The notes: generated by a model not told the origin, from the letters alone. A stretch of 34,323 bases of DNA from Pseudomonadota bacterium (GCA_029569495.1 JAKQTB010000068.1:1-34323), one strand, 5' to 3'. Shown: positions 1 through 8,964, counted from the stretch's first letter. Numbers and translations: made by a program.

Positions 1-43
1 CCTTATAAAAAAAGGCTCGCAGGGCATCGAAAAAGGTTGTGTG
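1..43. repeat. Intergenic palindromic repeat, copy 1 (truncated by window edge)
   Basis: ccttataaaaaaaggctcgcagggcatcgaaaaaggttgtg matches the right arm and flank of copies 2-5. Confidence 0.75.
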
Positions 44-61
44 CTAAATCACGTTAAAAAA

Positions 62-175
62 CTACTTTTTAACGGCAATATTAAACGGCTTAATTGCATT
101 AGGTGGCACCACAACCTCTTTACTTTTTTTCGGTTTTTTCACTTCTTTATTACTTTTGATTTGACCTTTAGCCAT
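62..175 (-). CDS. Small basic Lys-rich protein (37 aa, MAKGQIKSNKEVKKPKKSKEVVVPPNAIKPFNIAVKK)
   Basis: C-terminal part of the 62..379 ORF; internal ATG preceded by a GGAG Shine-Dalgarno; resembles small MAKGQ-type proteins of proteobacteria. Confidence 0.65.
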   Translation of the reverse strand: MAKGQIKSNKEVKKPKKSKEVVVPPNAIKPFNIAVKK

Positions 176-355
176 CATCATTCTCCTTAAACTGGGCATT
201 GCACAAATGCATGCACTGCTCATCATAGGCCGATGGCAAAATATAGGTGGATTATTTATTACCGCCATTTCAACGCGCACAGCGCACCTAACGCGCGCAA
301 AAAAAGCGTATGATTGCATTAGCAATTGTGAATAAATTAAATGGAGAAACGCGCC

Positions 356-535
356 ATGACCGACGAAATCAAACAACAAAAACTCTCAGCCCACAAAAAA
401 GCACTTGAAGAACACCACGAGTTACTTGAAAGACTGCATTTGAATCAAAATGAGCATTTAGATGAAGCCAAAGCCTCACTTGAAAGGCTGACGCTCACGC
501 TTGAAGAATATCTTAAAATATTTGGTCTGCCATAA
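356..535 (+). CDS. Small coiled-coil-like hypothetical protein
   Basis: ORF 341..535; ATG at 356 is an alternative start; charged heptad-like sequence. Stop codon lies at the boundary of the MITE-like element. Confidence 0.55.
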   Translation: MTDEIKQQKLSAHKKALEEHHELLERLHLNQNEHLDEAKASLERLTLTLEEYLKIFGLP

Positions 536-712
536 TCCCAGATTTTCCATTAGCCGATTTTGCATCTACTTGAATGTCAACTTGCTCATTTTGCGTCTTT
601 TTTGTGCATATTTTCTGTCAATAGAACGACTATTGCCCATAAAATCTGCACAAAAATCCATCAAACTGTGCGGCGTTGCCACTTCAAGTCCTAATGGAAA
701 ATCTGGGATAAT
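533..712. mobile_element. MITE-like element with long terminal inverted repeats
   Basis: Perfect 19-bp inverted repeat atcccagattttccattag (535-553) / ctaatggaaaatctgggat (691-709), nested inner stems, TAA flanking both ends (533-535 and 710-712, taking the ends as tcccag...ctggga). Confidence 0.5.
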
Positions 713-735
713 TTTCAAACTGACACCGCACAAAA

Positions 736-760
736 AATAACGCCGCATTGCGCGGCGTTA
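736..760 (-). terminator. Rho-independent terminator of the putative sRNA
   Basis: taacgccgc-gcaat-gcggcgtta followed by ttttttg on the minus strand. Confidence 0.6.
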
Positions 761-900
761 TATTTCGGCTTATGGGCTGCCGAATAATCCAGCAATGAAG
801 CTGGCGGGGTAAAACCTACAGATTGTAACTCACCAAAGTGTCGATATAAGCGCTCCTATTCAGGTTAACTTCTTTTCAAATCTGTGATTAAAAACCACAG
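736..900 (-). ncRNA. Putative standalone small RNA
   Basis: Minus strand: TTGTAA-17 bp-TATAAA promoter-like boxes (928-933 / 905-910), hairpins 882-900, 789-804, 764-784, then a 9-bp GC-rich hairpin and TTATTTTTTG; no convincing ORF. Confidence 0.45.
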
Positions 901-1215
901 TTCATTTATACACCCAATTTTTTTAGATTACAACCAAAAAAAGTGACTTTGTGCATCACTTTGCCATTTGTTTGATAAATGACAAATTGCACTAAATTTT
1001 GACAATTTTTTCATCCATTGCGCAACAGGCAAAACCCATCAATTGAATCAATCACCTTAACTGCGGCGTGTAACGCAATGAAAAGCCGACTGCATCACGC
1101 TGCGGCAGAAAATTTAAAAACGCTTCAAACAAATATGCTTTGTTGGCCTGATTTTTGCTGATTGATTAAGTAGCAATAGGCTTTTCAACAACGAGCAAAA
1201 GTTAAGGAGCGCACC

Positions 1216-1365
1216 ATGACAAAATACCAAATTATCAACGAGCAAAATAAACCAGTGCTGGAATTTGATGACCTGCAAGACGCCGCCATTGAGGCCGAAA
1301 AATTAAACCACTGGGAAGAAGATCACTACTTTTACGTGGCCGAAATTGAGCGTGAAGACCGCTAA
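1216..1365 (+). CDS. Small hypothetical protein, 49 aa (MTKYQIINEQNKPVLEFDDLQDAAIEAEKLNHWEEDHYFYVAEIEREDR)
   Basis: ORF below the track cut-off, preceded by a strong AAGGAG Shine-Dalgarno. Confidence 0.6.
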   Translation: MTKYQIINEQNKPVLEFDDLQDAAIEAEKLNHWEEDHYFYVAEIEREDR

Positions 1366-1393
1366 AAAACACGCATTTTAAAGCCAACAAACG

Positions 1394-1512
1394 CCCGAGA
1401 AAATTTTATGCCTCTGAGAGCCTTTATTACCACAGGCATGAGTACTGCTAATCATGCAAGCATGAAGCATTACTAATTATAAGGCTCACAGGGCATCGAA
1501 AAAGGTTGTGGG
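1394..1512. repeat. Intergenic palindromic repeat, copy 2, with a roughly 45-nt longer loop
   Basis: Left arm cccgagaaaattttatgcctctgagagcctttatta, right arm attataaggctcacagggcatcgaaaaaggttgtgg. Confidence 0.65.
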
Positions 1513-1538
1513 TAAAATGCGCTGTTTTGCTTGTGTGG

Positions 1539-1760
1539 TTAATCGACTTCATCTGAAGTATTGAGTTCTAAATGCGCCACCACCGGCTCTGGCTCATAAC
1601 CCGCTTTTTCTAAATCAATGCGGTACTGACAGCTAGGCAAATGCCCCTCAAGCGCACCGTTGATTTTGGTGGTTTCTTCCTTACACAACGCGCAACGGTA
1701 ACGGTGCGTATGCCCCTCAAAACGCTCTTGCGGGTAATCAATATAAAATAGTTTTTTCAT
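1539..1760 (-). CDS. Small protein with Cys/His zinc-ribbon-like motif
   Basis: Internal ATG of the 1539..1925 ORF gives MKKLFYIDYPQERFEGHTHRYRCALCKEETTKINGALEGHLPSCQYRI (CxxC ... HxxxC). Confidence 0.6.
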   Translation of the reverse strand: MKKLFYIDYPQERFEGHTHRYRCALCKEETTKINGALEGHLPSCQYRIDLEKAGYEPEPVVAHLELNTSDEVD

Positions 1761-2192
1761 GACAGGCTCCCGAGGTGGTTTAAGCCATCGTACACCTAGC
1801 GGGTTGGGGAGGCAATAAGGGTTTAGCGTGGTGGCGAATGTAGCAGTTGTATTCGGCGCATTACACTTCGTTAATGCGCCCTTGCTGATGGCGAAAAATA
1901 AGAATATTGCGCCTGTACGGAACATGACAGTTTTTTTATTGTCAATCTTATCTAGAATAAAAAATTGTTGCTGGCGTTAGCTGGTGTGCTTGCTTTGCGT
2001 GCAATTGCTGTACATTGCTAGCCTGTATAGGTCACTTTTGGCGCAATAGATTTACGGCGGAAGGCTGGCTGTGAGCTACATTGGTAGCTTCAAGCCTATT
2101 GTTCCTAGATGAGATGCGTAAGCTTGCCGTTAAATTATTCCATTTAATGACTAAAGAGCGCCCCTAAAAGCGTAAAGGATAAGACTTAATAT

Positions 2193-3179
2193 ATGAACCA
2201 CAATCAACAAAAAGCCATTCTAACCATTGCTTTATTTGCGGCCTTTGCAGATGGCAAAAAAGATGACCGTGAACGTGAGCAAATTCGTCAGTTAGCTGAA
2301 ACACTAGGTAGCGACACAGACACCCAAGATATTGCCAAGCTATATCAGGACGTATTGCTCAAACGTGTAAGTGTGGATAGCGCGACCATATTACTTGATG
2401 ACCAGAGCCATCGCCAACTTGCCTATGAAATGGCCGTTTGCGTGTGTGATGCAGATGGTATACAAACAGCGACTGAACGACGATTTTTAGATGACCTGAA
2501 AGTAGCGCTTGGGCTAAGTGCAGAGCAAATAGAACTAGTGGAGCATGAGGCAGGTGAGCTTGCCAGTTTGGTTGATAATCCGGCGTTTCCCGCGACAGTT
2601 GTTACGCTGTCATCCCAAGAAAAAGCCTCAAGTGAGCCTGTTATTGCCGCCGTTGCAAATGTTTCAGAAGCTGAACTTGAGAAAATGATTCTAAATTATT
2701 CAATTCTGAATGGTGCTTTGGAATTATTGCCCCAGTCCTGGGCATCCATGGCGATTATTCCCATGCAGATTAAAATGGTGTATCGCATAGGCAAATCGCA
2801 CGGCATCGAGCTCGACACGGGCCACATTAAAGAATTTATTACCGCAGCTGGCGTTGGTCTCACCTCACAGTATCTTGAGCAGTTCGGTCGTAAACTATTG
2901 GGTGGACTATTAGGGAAAATGGCGGGTAAAACTGTGGGTAAGATTGGCAGCGCCGCAACCGGCGTTGCATTCTCCTTTGCAACCACCTATGCGCTTGGAC
3001 AAGTTGCCAAACGCTACTATGCAGGTGGGCGTGTGATGAATAGCAACATTTTACGCGACACATTTCAAAACCTACTTGGCCCTGCAAAGCAATTGCAAAC
3101 ACAATACCTACCACAAATTCAGCAGAAAGCTAGCACGCTGGATGTGACACAGGTCATGTCTATGGTGCGTGGCGCGTAA
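2193..3179 (+). CDS. TerB-like N-terminal region plus DUF697/YcjF-like C-terminal protein
   Basis: 328-aa ORF; acidic helical TerB-like N-terminus, Gly/Ala-rich hydrophobic DUF697-like C-terminus (IPMQIKMVYRIGKSHG...). Confidence 0.6.
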   Translation: MNHNQQKAILTIALFAAFADGKKDDREREQIRQLAETLGSDTDTQDIAKLYQDVLLKRVSVDSATILLDDQSHRQLAYEMAVCVCDADGIQTATERRFLDDLKVALGLSAEQIELVEHEAGELASLVDNPAFPATVVTLSSQEKASSEPVIAAVANVSEAELEKMILNYSILNGALELLPQSWASMAIIPMQIKMVYRIGKSHGIELDTGHIKEFITAAGVGLTSQYLEQFGRKLLGGLLGKMAGKTVGKIGSAATGVAFSFATTYALGQVAKRYYAGGRVMNSNILRDTFQNLLGPAKQLQTQYLPQIQQKASTLDVTQVMSMVRGA

Positions 3180-3272
3180 AATAGGCAAGTGAAAAAGTTG
3201 TTGTGGCGGTATAGGATGAGTGTTGATTATCTATGCCGCTACAACCGCCCTGTGTAAAATTATTTAGCCTCC

Positions 3273-3971
3273 TTACCCGCACTTACTCTCACCACAATTC
3301 AAGCAAGTCAAACAACCATCCATAATAATCGCGGCTTTGGTGTTGCATTTTTTGCATAGTTGCGCGCCTTTTGGAAAGCCTTCGTCGTTGGCTTCTTCAC
3401 CTGATTTTGCGTGTTTTTCTAGGTATTCAGCTTTTTTTTCAGCCACCAATTTTTGCTGGTGTTCATCTAAGCCCGGTTTTTTGAGCATGCCGATTTCTTG
3501 CAGGTGTTGCTCTACCACTTCGCCAATTTCTGCCACTAAACTCGGCACAAATTTGCCGCCTTTTTTAAAGTAGCCGCCACTTGGTTCAAACACGCTTTTG
3601 AGTTCTTCCACCAAAAAGGTCACGTCGCCGCCTTTGCGAAACACCGCTGACATCACGCGGGTGAGCGCAACAATCCACTGAAAGTGCTCCATGTTTTTTG
3701 AGTTGATGAAAATCTCAAACGGGCGGCGGTGCTCTTGGGCGGTGCCTTCGTTCATCACCACGTCGTTAATGGTGATGTAGAGCGCGTGTTCAGTGACAGG
3801 CGTTTTGATTTTGTAAGTGTTGCCCACCAGTTTATCTGGGCGGCTGAGCGGCTCGCCTAGCTGAATCACCTTGGCGTTGTCTTCTTGTATTTTGGCTTCA
3901 AGCGCTTTGGCTTTGTCTTCTTCAGTGACTAGGTTGTAACTTACAATTTTTTTATCTATTTTAATGGTCAT
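3273..3971 (-). CDS. nrdJb: NrdJb-like small component of B12-dependent ribonucleotide reductase
   Basis: 232-aa ORF directly downstream of the NrdJa-like ORF; C-terminal CKKCNTKAAIIMDGCLTCLNCGESKCG; own GGAG Shine-Dalgarno. Confidence 0.75.
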   Translation of the reverse strand: MTIKIDKKIVSYNLVTEEDKAKALEAKIQEDNAKVIQLGEPLSRPDKLVGNTYKIKTPVTEHALYITINDVVMNEGTAQEHRRPFEIFINSKNMEHFQWIVALTRVMSAVFRKGGDVTFLVEELKSVFEPSGGYFKKGGKFVPSLVAEIGEVVEQHLQEIGMLKKPGLDEHQQKLVAEKKAEYLEKHAKSGEEANDEGFPKGAQLCKKCNTKAAIIMDGCLTCLNCGESKCG

Positions 3972-3998
3972 GTTGTTTTCTCCAGATACGGCTATTCA

Positions 3999-6164
3999 TT
4001 AAAACTTGCCGTAGTAGCCTTCTTTTAAGGCATCGTATAGGTTTGCGGCTGAGTGAATTTCGCCATCGTATTCAATTTCATCGTTACCTTTGGCTTCAAT
4101 TTCAGTGCCGTCATCCAACGTAAATTTGTAGGTGGTGTTTTCTAAGTCTTTTTCTGTTACCAACACGCCTTGGAATGCTTCAGGGTTAAATCTGAACGTG
4201 GTGCAACCTTTCAGGCCTTTATCGTAAGCGTAGAGATAGATGTTTTTAAAGTCTTCAAAGTCGTAATCAGTGGGTACGTTAATGGTTTTTGAAATTGAGC
4301 TATCAATCCATTTTTGTGACGCGGCTTGAATATCCACATGCGCTTTGGCCATAATGGTGGATGAATCTAAGAAATAATCAGGTAGTTTCTCATCTGCTTT
4401 ATCTGAAAACGGCATGGCTTTTGGGTTAATCAATTCACGGTAAGCCAGCAGTTCATAAGAAAATACATCGACTTTTTCTTTAGATTTTTTGCCTTCACGA
4501 ATCACGTTACGTGCATAGTGGTGCGCGAAAGATGGCTCAATGCCGTTGCTGGCGTTATTGGCCAAGCTCAATGAAATCGTGCCTGTTGGCGCAATTGAGC
4601 TATGGTGCGTAAAGCGTACGCCTTTGGTGGCAATTTGGTTACGCAAACCTTCAGGGAACTGCTGCATATAGCGGCTGTATTTGCCGAGCAATACTTTACC
4701 CGCAATTTTTTGGCCCACTTTAATGCCATCGGCCGCCATTTCTGGGCGTTTTGCCAACATGTCAGCAGTCACTTCAAATTTTTCTTCCATAATCGGTGCT
4801 GGGCCTTTTTCTTCAGCCAGTTGCACACCAACATTCCAACCTTCTTCTGCCATTACGCGGGTGACTTCTTCAGTGAATTTAATGGATTCTTCTTCACCGT
4901 ATTTCATTTTCATCATGGTGAGGGCTGAGCCTAAGCCTAAATAGCCCATGCCGTGGCGGCGTTTACGCATAATTTCGTCACGTTGTTGTTGCAATGGCAA
5001 GCCGTTGATTTCAACCACGTTATCAAGCATGCGGGTGAAAATGCCAACTACTTCGCGGTATTCTTTCCAGTCAAAATACGCTTCGTCAGTGAATGGTTTT
5101 TTCACGAACATGGTTAAATTAACTGAACCTAACAAACAAGCGCCATAGGGTGGCAATGGTTGCTCGCCACAAGGGTTGGTAGCGCGGATGTTTTCGCAGA
5201 ACCAGTTGTTGTTCATTTCATTAACGCGGTCAATCAAAATAAAACCTGGCTCAGCAAAGTCGTACGTGCTGCTCATAATCACGTCCCATAAACGGCGCGC
5301 TTTAATGGTTTTGTACACGCGGCAAGCCACTTTGCCAGCATCTACGCCATCTAATCTGGTGAGGTATTTGCCTTTTACCGGCCACTCGCGCCAAACCACT
5401 TGGGCAACATCATTGGTATTTAAGCCATCAATAATGGCTTCTTTTTCTGTCACGGGGAACGCCAGTTTCCATTCTGCATCGGCTTTTACCGCTTCCATAA
5501 ACTCTTTGGTAATCAAACAGCTTAAATTGAATTGGCGCAAACGGCCATTTTCACGTTTAGCTTTAATAAAGTCTGTGACGTCTGGGTGGCTAATATCAAA
5601 CGTTGCCATTTGTGCGCCACGGCGGCCGCCCGCTGATGACACTGTAAAACACATTTTGTCGTAAATATCCATAAAAGATAGTGGGCCACTGGTATAAGCA
5701 CCCGCACCCGCAACAAACGCGCCTTTTGGACGTAGCGTAGAGAACTCATAGCCAATACCACAGCCCGCTTTAAGCGTTAGGCCTGCTTCATGCACTTTAT
5801 TTAAAATATTGTCCATGCTGTCTTCAACCACGCCAGATACTGTGCAATTGATGGTAGACGTGGCTGGCTTGTGCTCTAACGCACCTGCGTTAGATGTAAT
5901 GCGCCCAGCGGGAATTGCGCCATGACGCAATGCCCATAAAAATTTGGTATGCCATTCATGGCGTTTGTCTTCAGTGGTTTCTACATCGGCTAAAGCGCGT
6001 GCTACACGGCTGTACGAGTCATCCATGTTTTGATCAACATATTCACCAGTTTTTGTTTTTAGGCGATATTTTTTATCCCAAATGTCTAACGACACGGGCT
6101 GAATTGGAATTTCTTTTTCAGCGCCCGCTTGTGATTGGGTTGCTGATTCAACTGCTTTTAGCAT
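3999..6164 (-). CDS. nrdJa: Adenosylcobalamin-dependent ribonucleoside-diphosphate reductase, large component
   Basis: 721-aa ORF with RNR motifs ATNPCGEQPLPPYGACLLGSVNL and HHSSIAPTGTISLSLANNASNGIEPSFAHHYAR. Confidence 0.92.
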   Translation of the reverse strand: MLKAVESATQSQAGAEKEIPIQPVSLDIWDKKYRLKTKTGEYVDQNMDDSYSRVARALADVETTEDKRHEWHTKFLWALRHGAIPAGRITSNAGALEHKPATSTINCTVSGVVEDSMDNILNKVHEAGLTLKAGCGIGYEFSTLRPKGAFVAGAGAYTSGPLSFMDIYDKMCFTVSSAGGRRGAQMATFDISHPDVTDFIKAKRENGRLRQFNLSCLITKEFMEAVKADAEWKLAFPVTEKEAIIDGLNTNDVAQVVWREWPVKGKYLTRLDGVDAGKVACRVYKTIKARRLWDVIMSSTYDFAEPGFILIDRVNEMNNNWFCENIRATNPCGEQPLPPYGACLLGSVNLTMFVKKPFTDEAYFDWKEYREVVGIFTRMLDNVVEINGLPLQQQRDEIMRKRRHGMGYLGLGSALTMMKMKYGEEESIKFTEEVTRVMAEEGWNVGVQLAEEKGPAPIMEEKFEVTADMLAKRPEMAADGIKVGQKIAGKVLLGKYSRYMQQFPEGLRNQIATKGVRFTHHSSIAPTGTISLSLANNASNGIEPSFAHHYARNVIREGKKSKEKVDVFSYELLAYRELINPKAMPFSDKADEKLPDYFLDSSTIMAKAHVDIQAASQKWIDSSISKTINVPTDYDFEDFKNIYLYAYDKGLKGCTTFRFNPEAFQGVLVTEKDLENTTYKFTLDDGTEIEAKGNDEIEYDGEIHSAANLYDALKEGYYGKF

Positions 6165-6275
6165 GGATACCTCTCCTGGACTTTAAGCTTAGCGCGCTAA
6201 CTTTTTGTTAATTCTTCGCTAAGCCCGTGATTTTATTTAATAAACTATTATTTTAGTGAAAAATAGGATGCTTAA

Positions 6276-6291
6276 ACACAACATGTTGTGT
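6276..6291. promoter_or_regulatory. Putative NrdR box upstream of nrdJ
   Basis: Perfect 16-bp palindrome ACACAACATGTTGTGT; 14/16 agreement with recalled NrdR consensus ACACWATATATWGTGT. Confidence 0.55.
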
Positions 6292-6538
6292 CTTGAGCAG
6301 CAATTTAAGCCTTTATTTTGTGTACGTCAACTATAATTTTCATGCATTTTTTGCAGTAATTTTTGTGATTTTGAAGCAATTTAAAGCCTGTATTTGCATT
6401 GAAGTAAGGTGAGTAATCACTTACATCAAACACAATTATTTAATTTTTACAAAAATAAATTCTACGCAAAAGTTGCTGATTTTCGACTTACTTGATGCAG
6501 TTAAAAACAACCGTTACCGTTTTATGAGAAAATGCCTT

Positions 6539-7801
6539 ATGAATCGCTTTTTCTATTCCATCTTGCTTTATTTGGTGTTGCCGTTTGTGCCGCTTAAATT
6601 ACTTTTGAGGGGCATTAAGCAGCCAGAATATCGCCAGCATTGGCGCGAGCGTTTTGGCTTTTATCAATCTATACGCAGCAAACCTGTTATTTGGTTGCAT
6701 TGTGTGTCGGTAGGTGAAACCCGCGCAGCGGCACCTTTGGTGCATGCGCTACTGAATCAATATCCACACCATCAAATTTTATTGACCCACACCACGCCCA
6801 CTGGCCGCGCCACCAGCGAGCAATTATTTGGCGATAAAGTACAAAGAGTATATTTACCTTATGACCTGCCCTTTGCTGTAAAGCGCTTTTTAAGATACTT
6901 TAACCCCGTGGTTGGGGTGTTAATGGAAACTGAACTTTGGTTTAATTTAATTGCGGGTTGTAAGCAGCAAAATATTCCCTTGTTATTGGTCAATGCGAGG
7001 CTCTCAGAAAAATCCGCACAAGGTTACTCAAAACTAGGCCATTTAGTGAATACTGGATTGCAAAGCCTGTCAGCAATTGCAGCACAAACTGAGCAAGATG
7101 CAGCGCGCCTAACTGCGCTTGGCGCAAATAATGTGCAGGTAGCTGGCAATTTAAAATTTGATGTTATACCGCCCGCAGATGTGCAGCAACAAGGCTGGCA
7201 GATGCGAAATTTATGGGGTGAAAATCGCCCGGTATTTTTAGCCGCCAGCACACGTGAGGGTGAAGAGGCCATCATTATAGAAGCCATTACAGCCGCTAAA
7301 ATGCCAAATTTGCTGACCGTGATTGTACCGCGCCACCCACAACGGTTTAATGAAGTTGAAGCCTTAATGCAGCAGTGTGGATTACGTTATCAAAAACGCT
7401 CCACACTTAAACAAACGGCGGATGATGAAACGCAATGGGTGCTTGGCGACAGCATGGGCGAATTATTTACCTACTATGCAAGTGCAGATATTTGCTTGGT
7501 AGGTGGCAGCCTGTTGCCCTTTGGCGGGCAAAACTTAATTGAAGCGATGCGAATGGGTAAGCCGGTATTGATTGGTGAGCATACCTATAACTTTAAAGAA
7601 GTGTCAGCGCTTGCCGTGGCGCAATGTGCGGCATGGCGGGTGGCTGATGCGCAGTCACTCACAAAAGCGATTCAATCGCTAGTAGCAACACCGCATCAGC
7701 AAGCCGAAATGGGTGCAAAAGGCCTTGCTTTATGTCAAGCGTCACAGGGCGCTACTGCGCGAACGTTAAAGTTGATTCAAGAATATATACGCGTAGCTTA
7801 A
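6539..7801 (+). CDS. waaA: 3-deoxy-D-manno-octulosonic acid transferase
   Basis: ORF 6473..7801 (TTG); ATG at 6524 or 6539 more likely. Motifs HCVSVGETRAAAPLV, METELW, GGSLLPFGGQNLIEAMRMGKPVLIGEHTYNF. Confidence 0.93.
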   Translation: MNRFFYSILLYLVLPFVPLKLLLRGIKQPEYRQHWRERFGFYQSIRSKPVIWLHCVSVGETRAAAPLVHALLNQYPHHQILLTHTTPTGRATSEQLFGDKVQRVYLPYDLPFAVKRFLRYFNPVVGVLMETELWFNLIAGCKQQNIPLLLVNARLSEKSAQGYSKLGHLVNTGLQSLSAIAAQTEQDAARLTALGANNVQVAGNLKFDVIPPADVQQQGWQMRNLWGENRPVFLAASTREGEEAIIIEAITAAKMPNLLTVIVPRHPQRFNEVEALMQQCGLRYQKRSTLKQTADDETQWVLGDSMGELFTYYASADICLVGGSLLPFGGQNLIEAMRMGKPVLIGEHTYNFKEVSALAVAQCAAWRVADAQSLTKAIQSLVATPHQQAEMGAKGLALCQASQGATARTLKLIQEYIRVA

Positions 7802-7802
7802 T

Positions 7803-8393
7803 TTATTGGCGAATATAAAGCTCTGTCACATACATCAACTCACAAGCGCCATTGCCAGTATCTTCTCGGCTAAGAGAACTTCGCCAATGCCATCCATCGG
7901 CACGTTTCGCCTCAACCAACAGCCCTTTGATTTTGACTAACTGCCCCTGCCGAACCTTGGATAACTGGCGTTTAACGCTGTCGTTAGCAGGGATAATGTG
8001 CATGTTGGCAGAGTGAATTTCAATTTGCCGTTGCGGAATTGGAAACGAATCTACACGCCAATAATAAAAACGATTACCTTGAGAAATATTAATCTTTTTG
8101 AGTATGGCCTCGTCAGACATCGGACCCCAACCAACTGCCAAATCTGTGGGGGATAATTCAGCCTCCGTACCAAACGTATAATCTTCTCTCGAAAGCACTC
8201 TTGCTTCAATCTCATAGTGTTCAAGCGGCGTGAGTGAAAAGCCGTTCATTTGTATATCTGCTTGGCGGGCTGTGTTTTGGCTTGGAGTATTTGGCGCAAT
8301 GACACCGGGACCATGGATGACGGCACGTTGTTGAAAATGATGAAAAGCCCCAAAACCAATTACGCCGATGAAAAGGAGTACTTTCCAATTCAT
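7803..8393 (-). CDS. Hypothetical protein with N-terminal membrane anchor
   Basis: 196-aa ORF; MNWKVLLFIGVIGFGAFHHF signal-anchor; extracytoplasmic-like body. Confidence 0.65.
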   Translation of the reverse strand: MNWKVLLFIGVIGFGAFHHFQQRAVIHGPGVIAPNTPSQNTARQADIQMNGFSLTPLEHYEIEARVLSREDYTFGTEAELSPTDLAVGWGPMSDEAILKKINISQGNRFYYWRVDSFPIPQRQIEIHSANMHIIPANDSVKRQLSKVRQGQLVKIKGLLVEAKRADGWHWRSSLSREDTGNGACELMYVTELYIRQ

Positions 8394-8404
8394 ACCGATT
8401 AGCT

Positions 8405-8962
8405 TTAACGTATTAATTGACTAATGGCTTTGAAGTGCTCACCCGAAGCAACGTCTAGCCACTCAAATACCACTGATTCGGTGTTGGTGATGATGCAACC
8501 TGCATCGCGCAATCTGGCAATGGCATTGGCTTTATTTGCGGCGTTTCTTGAAATTACCGCATCTTCCACTACAAACACTTGCTTACCTGCGCGTAGCATA
8601 TCAAGCGCGGTTTGCAATACGCAAATATGCGTCTCCATGCCGGCGAGTACCATCTGTGGCCGATCAGCCGTCAGCTGGCGGCTAAACCTGGCTTCTGCCA
8701 TGCAAGAAAAACATAATTTATCTACTGGCTTGATGTTGGGCAAGAATGCAGAAAGTTCTGCAATGGTATTACCTAAACCTTTAGGGTATTGCTCAGTCAC
8801 TAGCGTTGGCACCGTTAGTAATGTCGCTGCCTGCGCCAAAATAGCGGCATTTTTTGTAACTGACTGCATCGCCTCTAGCGGCATTGCAGTTGCAAGCCGC
8901 GCTTGCATATCCACAATAACAAGCTGGCTAAATGTTGATTTTGCAGTCAGTAGGTTGTGCAT
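8405..8962 (-). CDS. Isochorismatase/cysteine hydrolase family protein
   Basis: 185-aa ORF; VIVDMQARLA, GMETHICVLQTALDML motifs. Confidence 0.88.
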   Translation of the reverse strand: MHNLLTAKSTFSQLVIVDMQARLATAMPLEAMQSVTKNAAILAQAATLLTVPTLVTEQYPKGLGNTIAELSAFLPNIKPVDKLCFSCMAEARFSRQLTADRPQMVLAGMETHICVLQTALDMLRAGKQVFVVEDAVISRNAANKANAIARLRDAGCIITNTESVVFEWLDVASGEHFKAISQLIR

Positions 8963-8964
8963 TA

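Noticed and set aside
501-748. ORFs 501..740 (+) and 566..748 (-)
   Set aside because: They lie in the inverted-repeat element and run into the terminator hairpin; no start signals or protein-like composition
4602-6211. Plus-strand ORFs antisense to nrdJ
   Set aside because: Shadow ORFs of a highly conserved coding gene
6175-6472. Cobalamin riboswitch upstream of the B12-dependent RNR
   Set aside because: No B12-box-like sequence was seen on either strand
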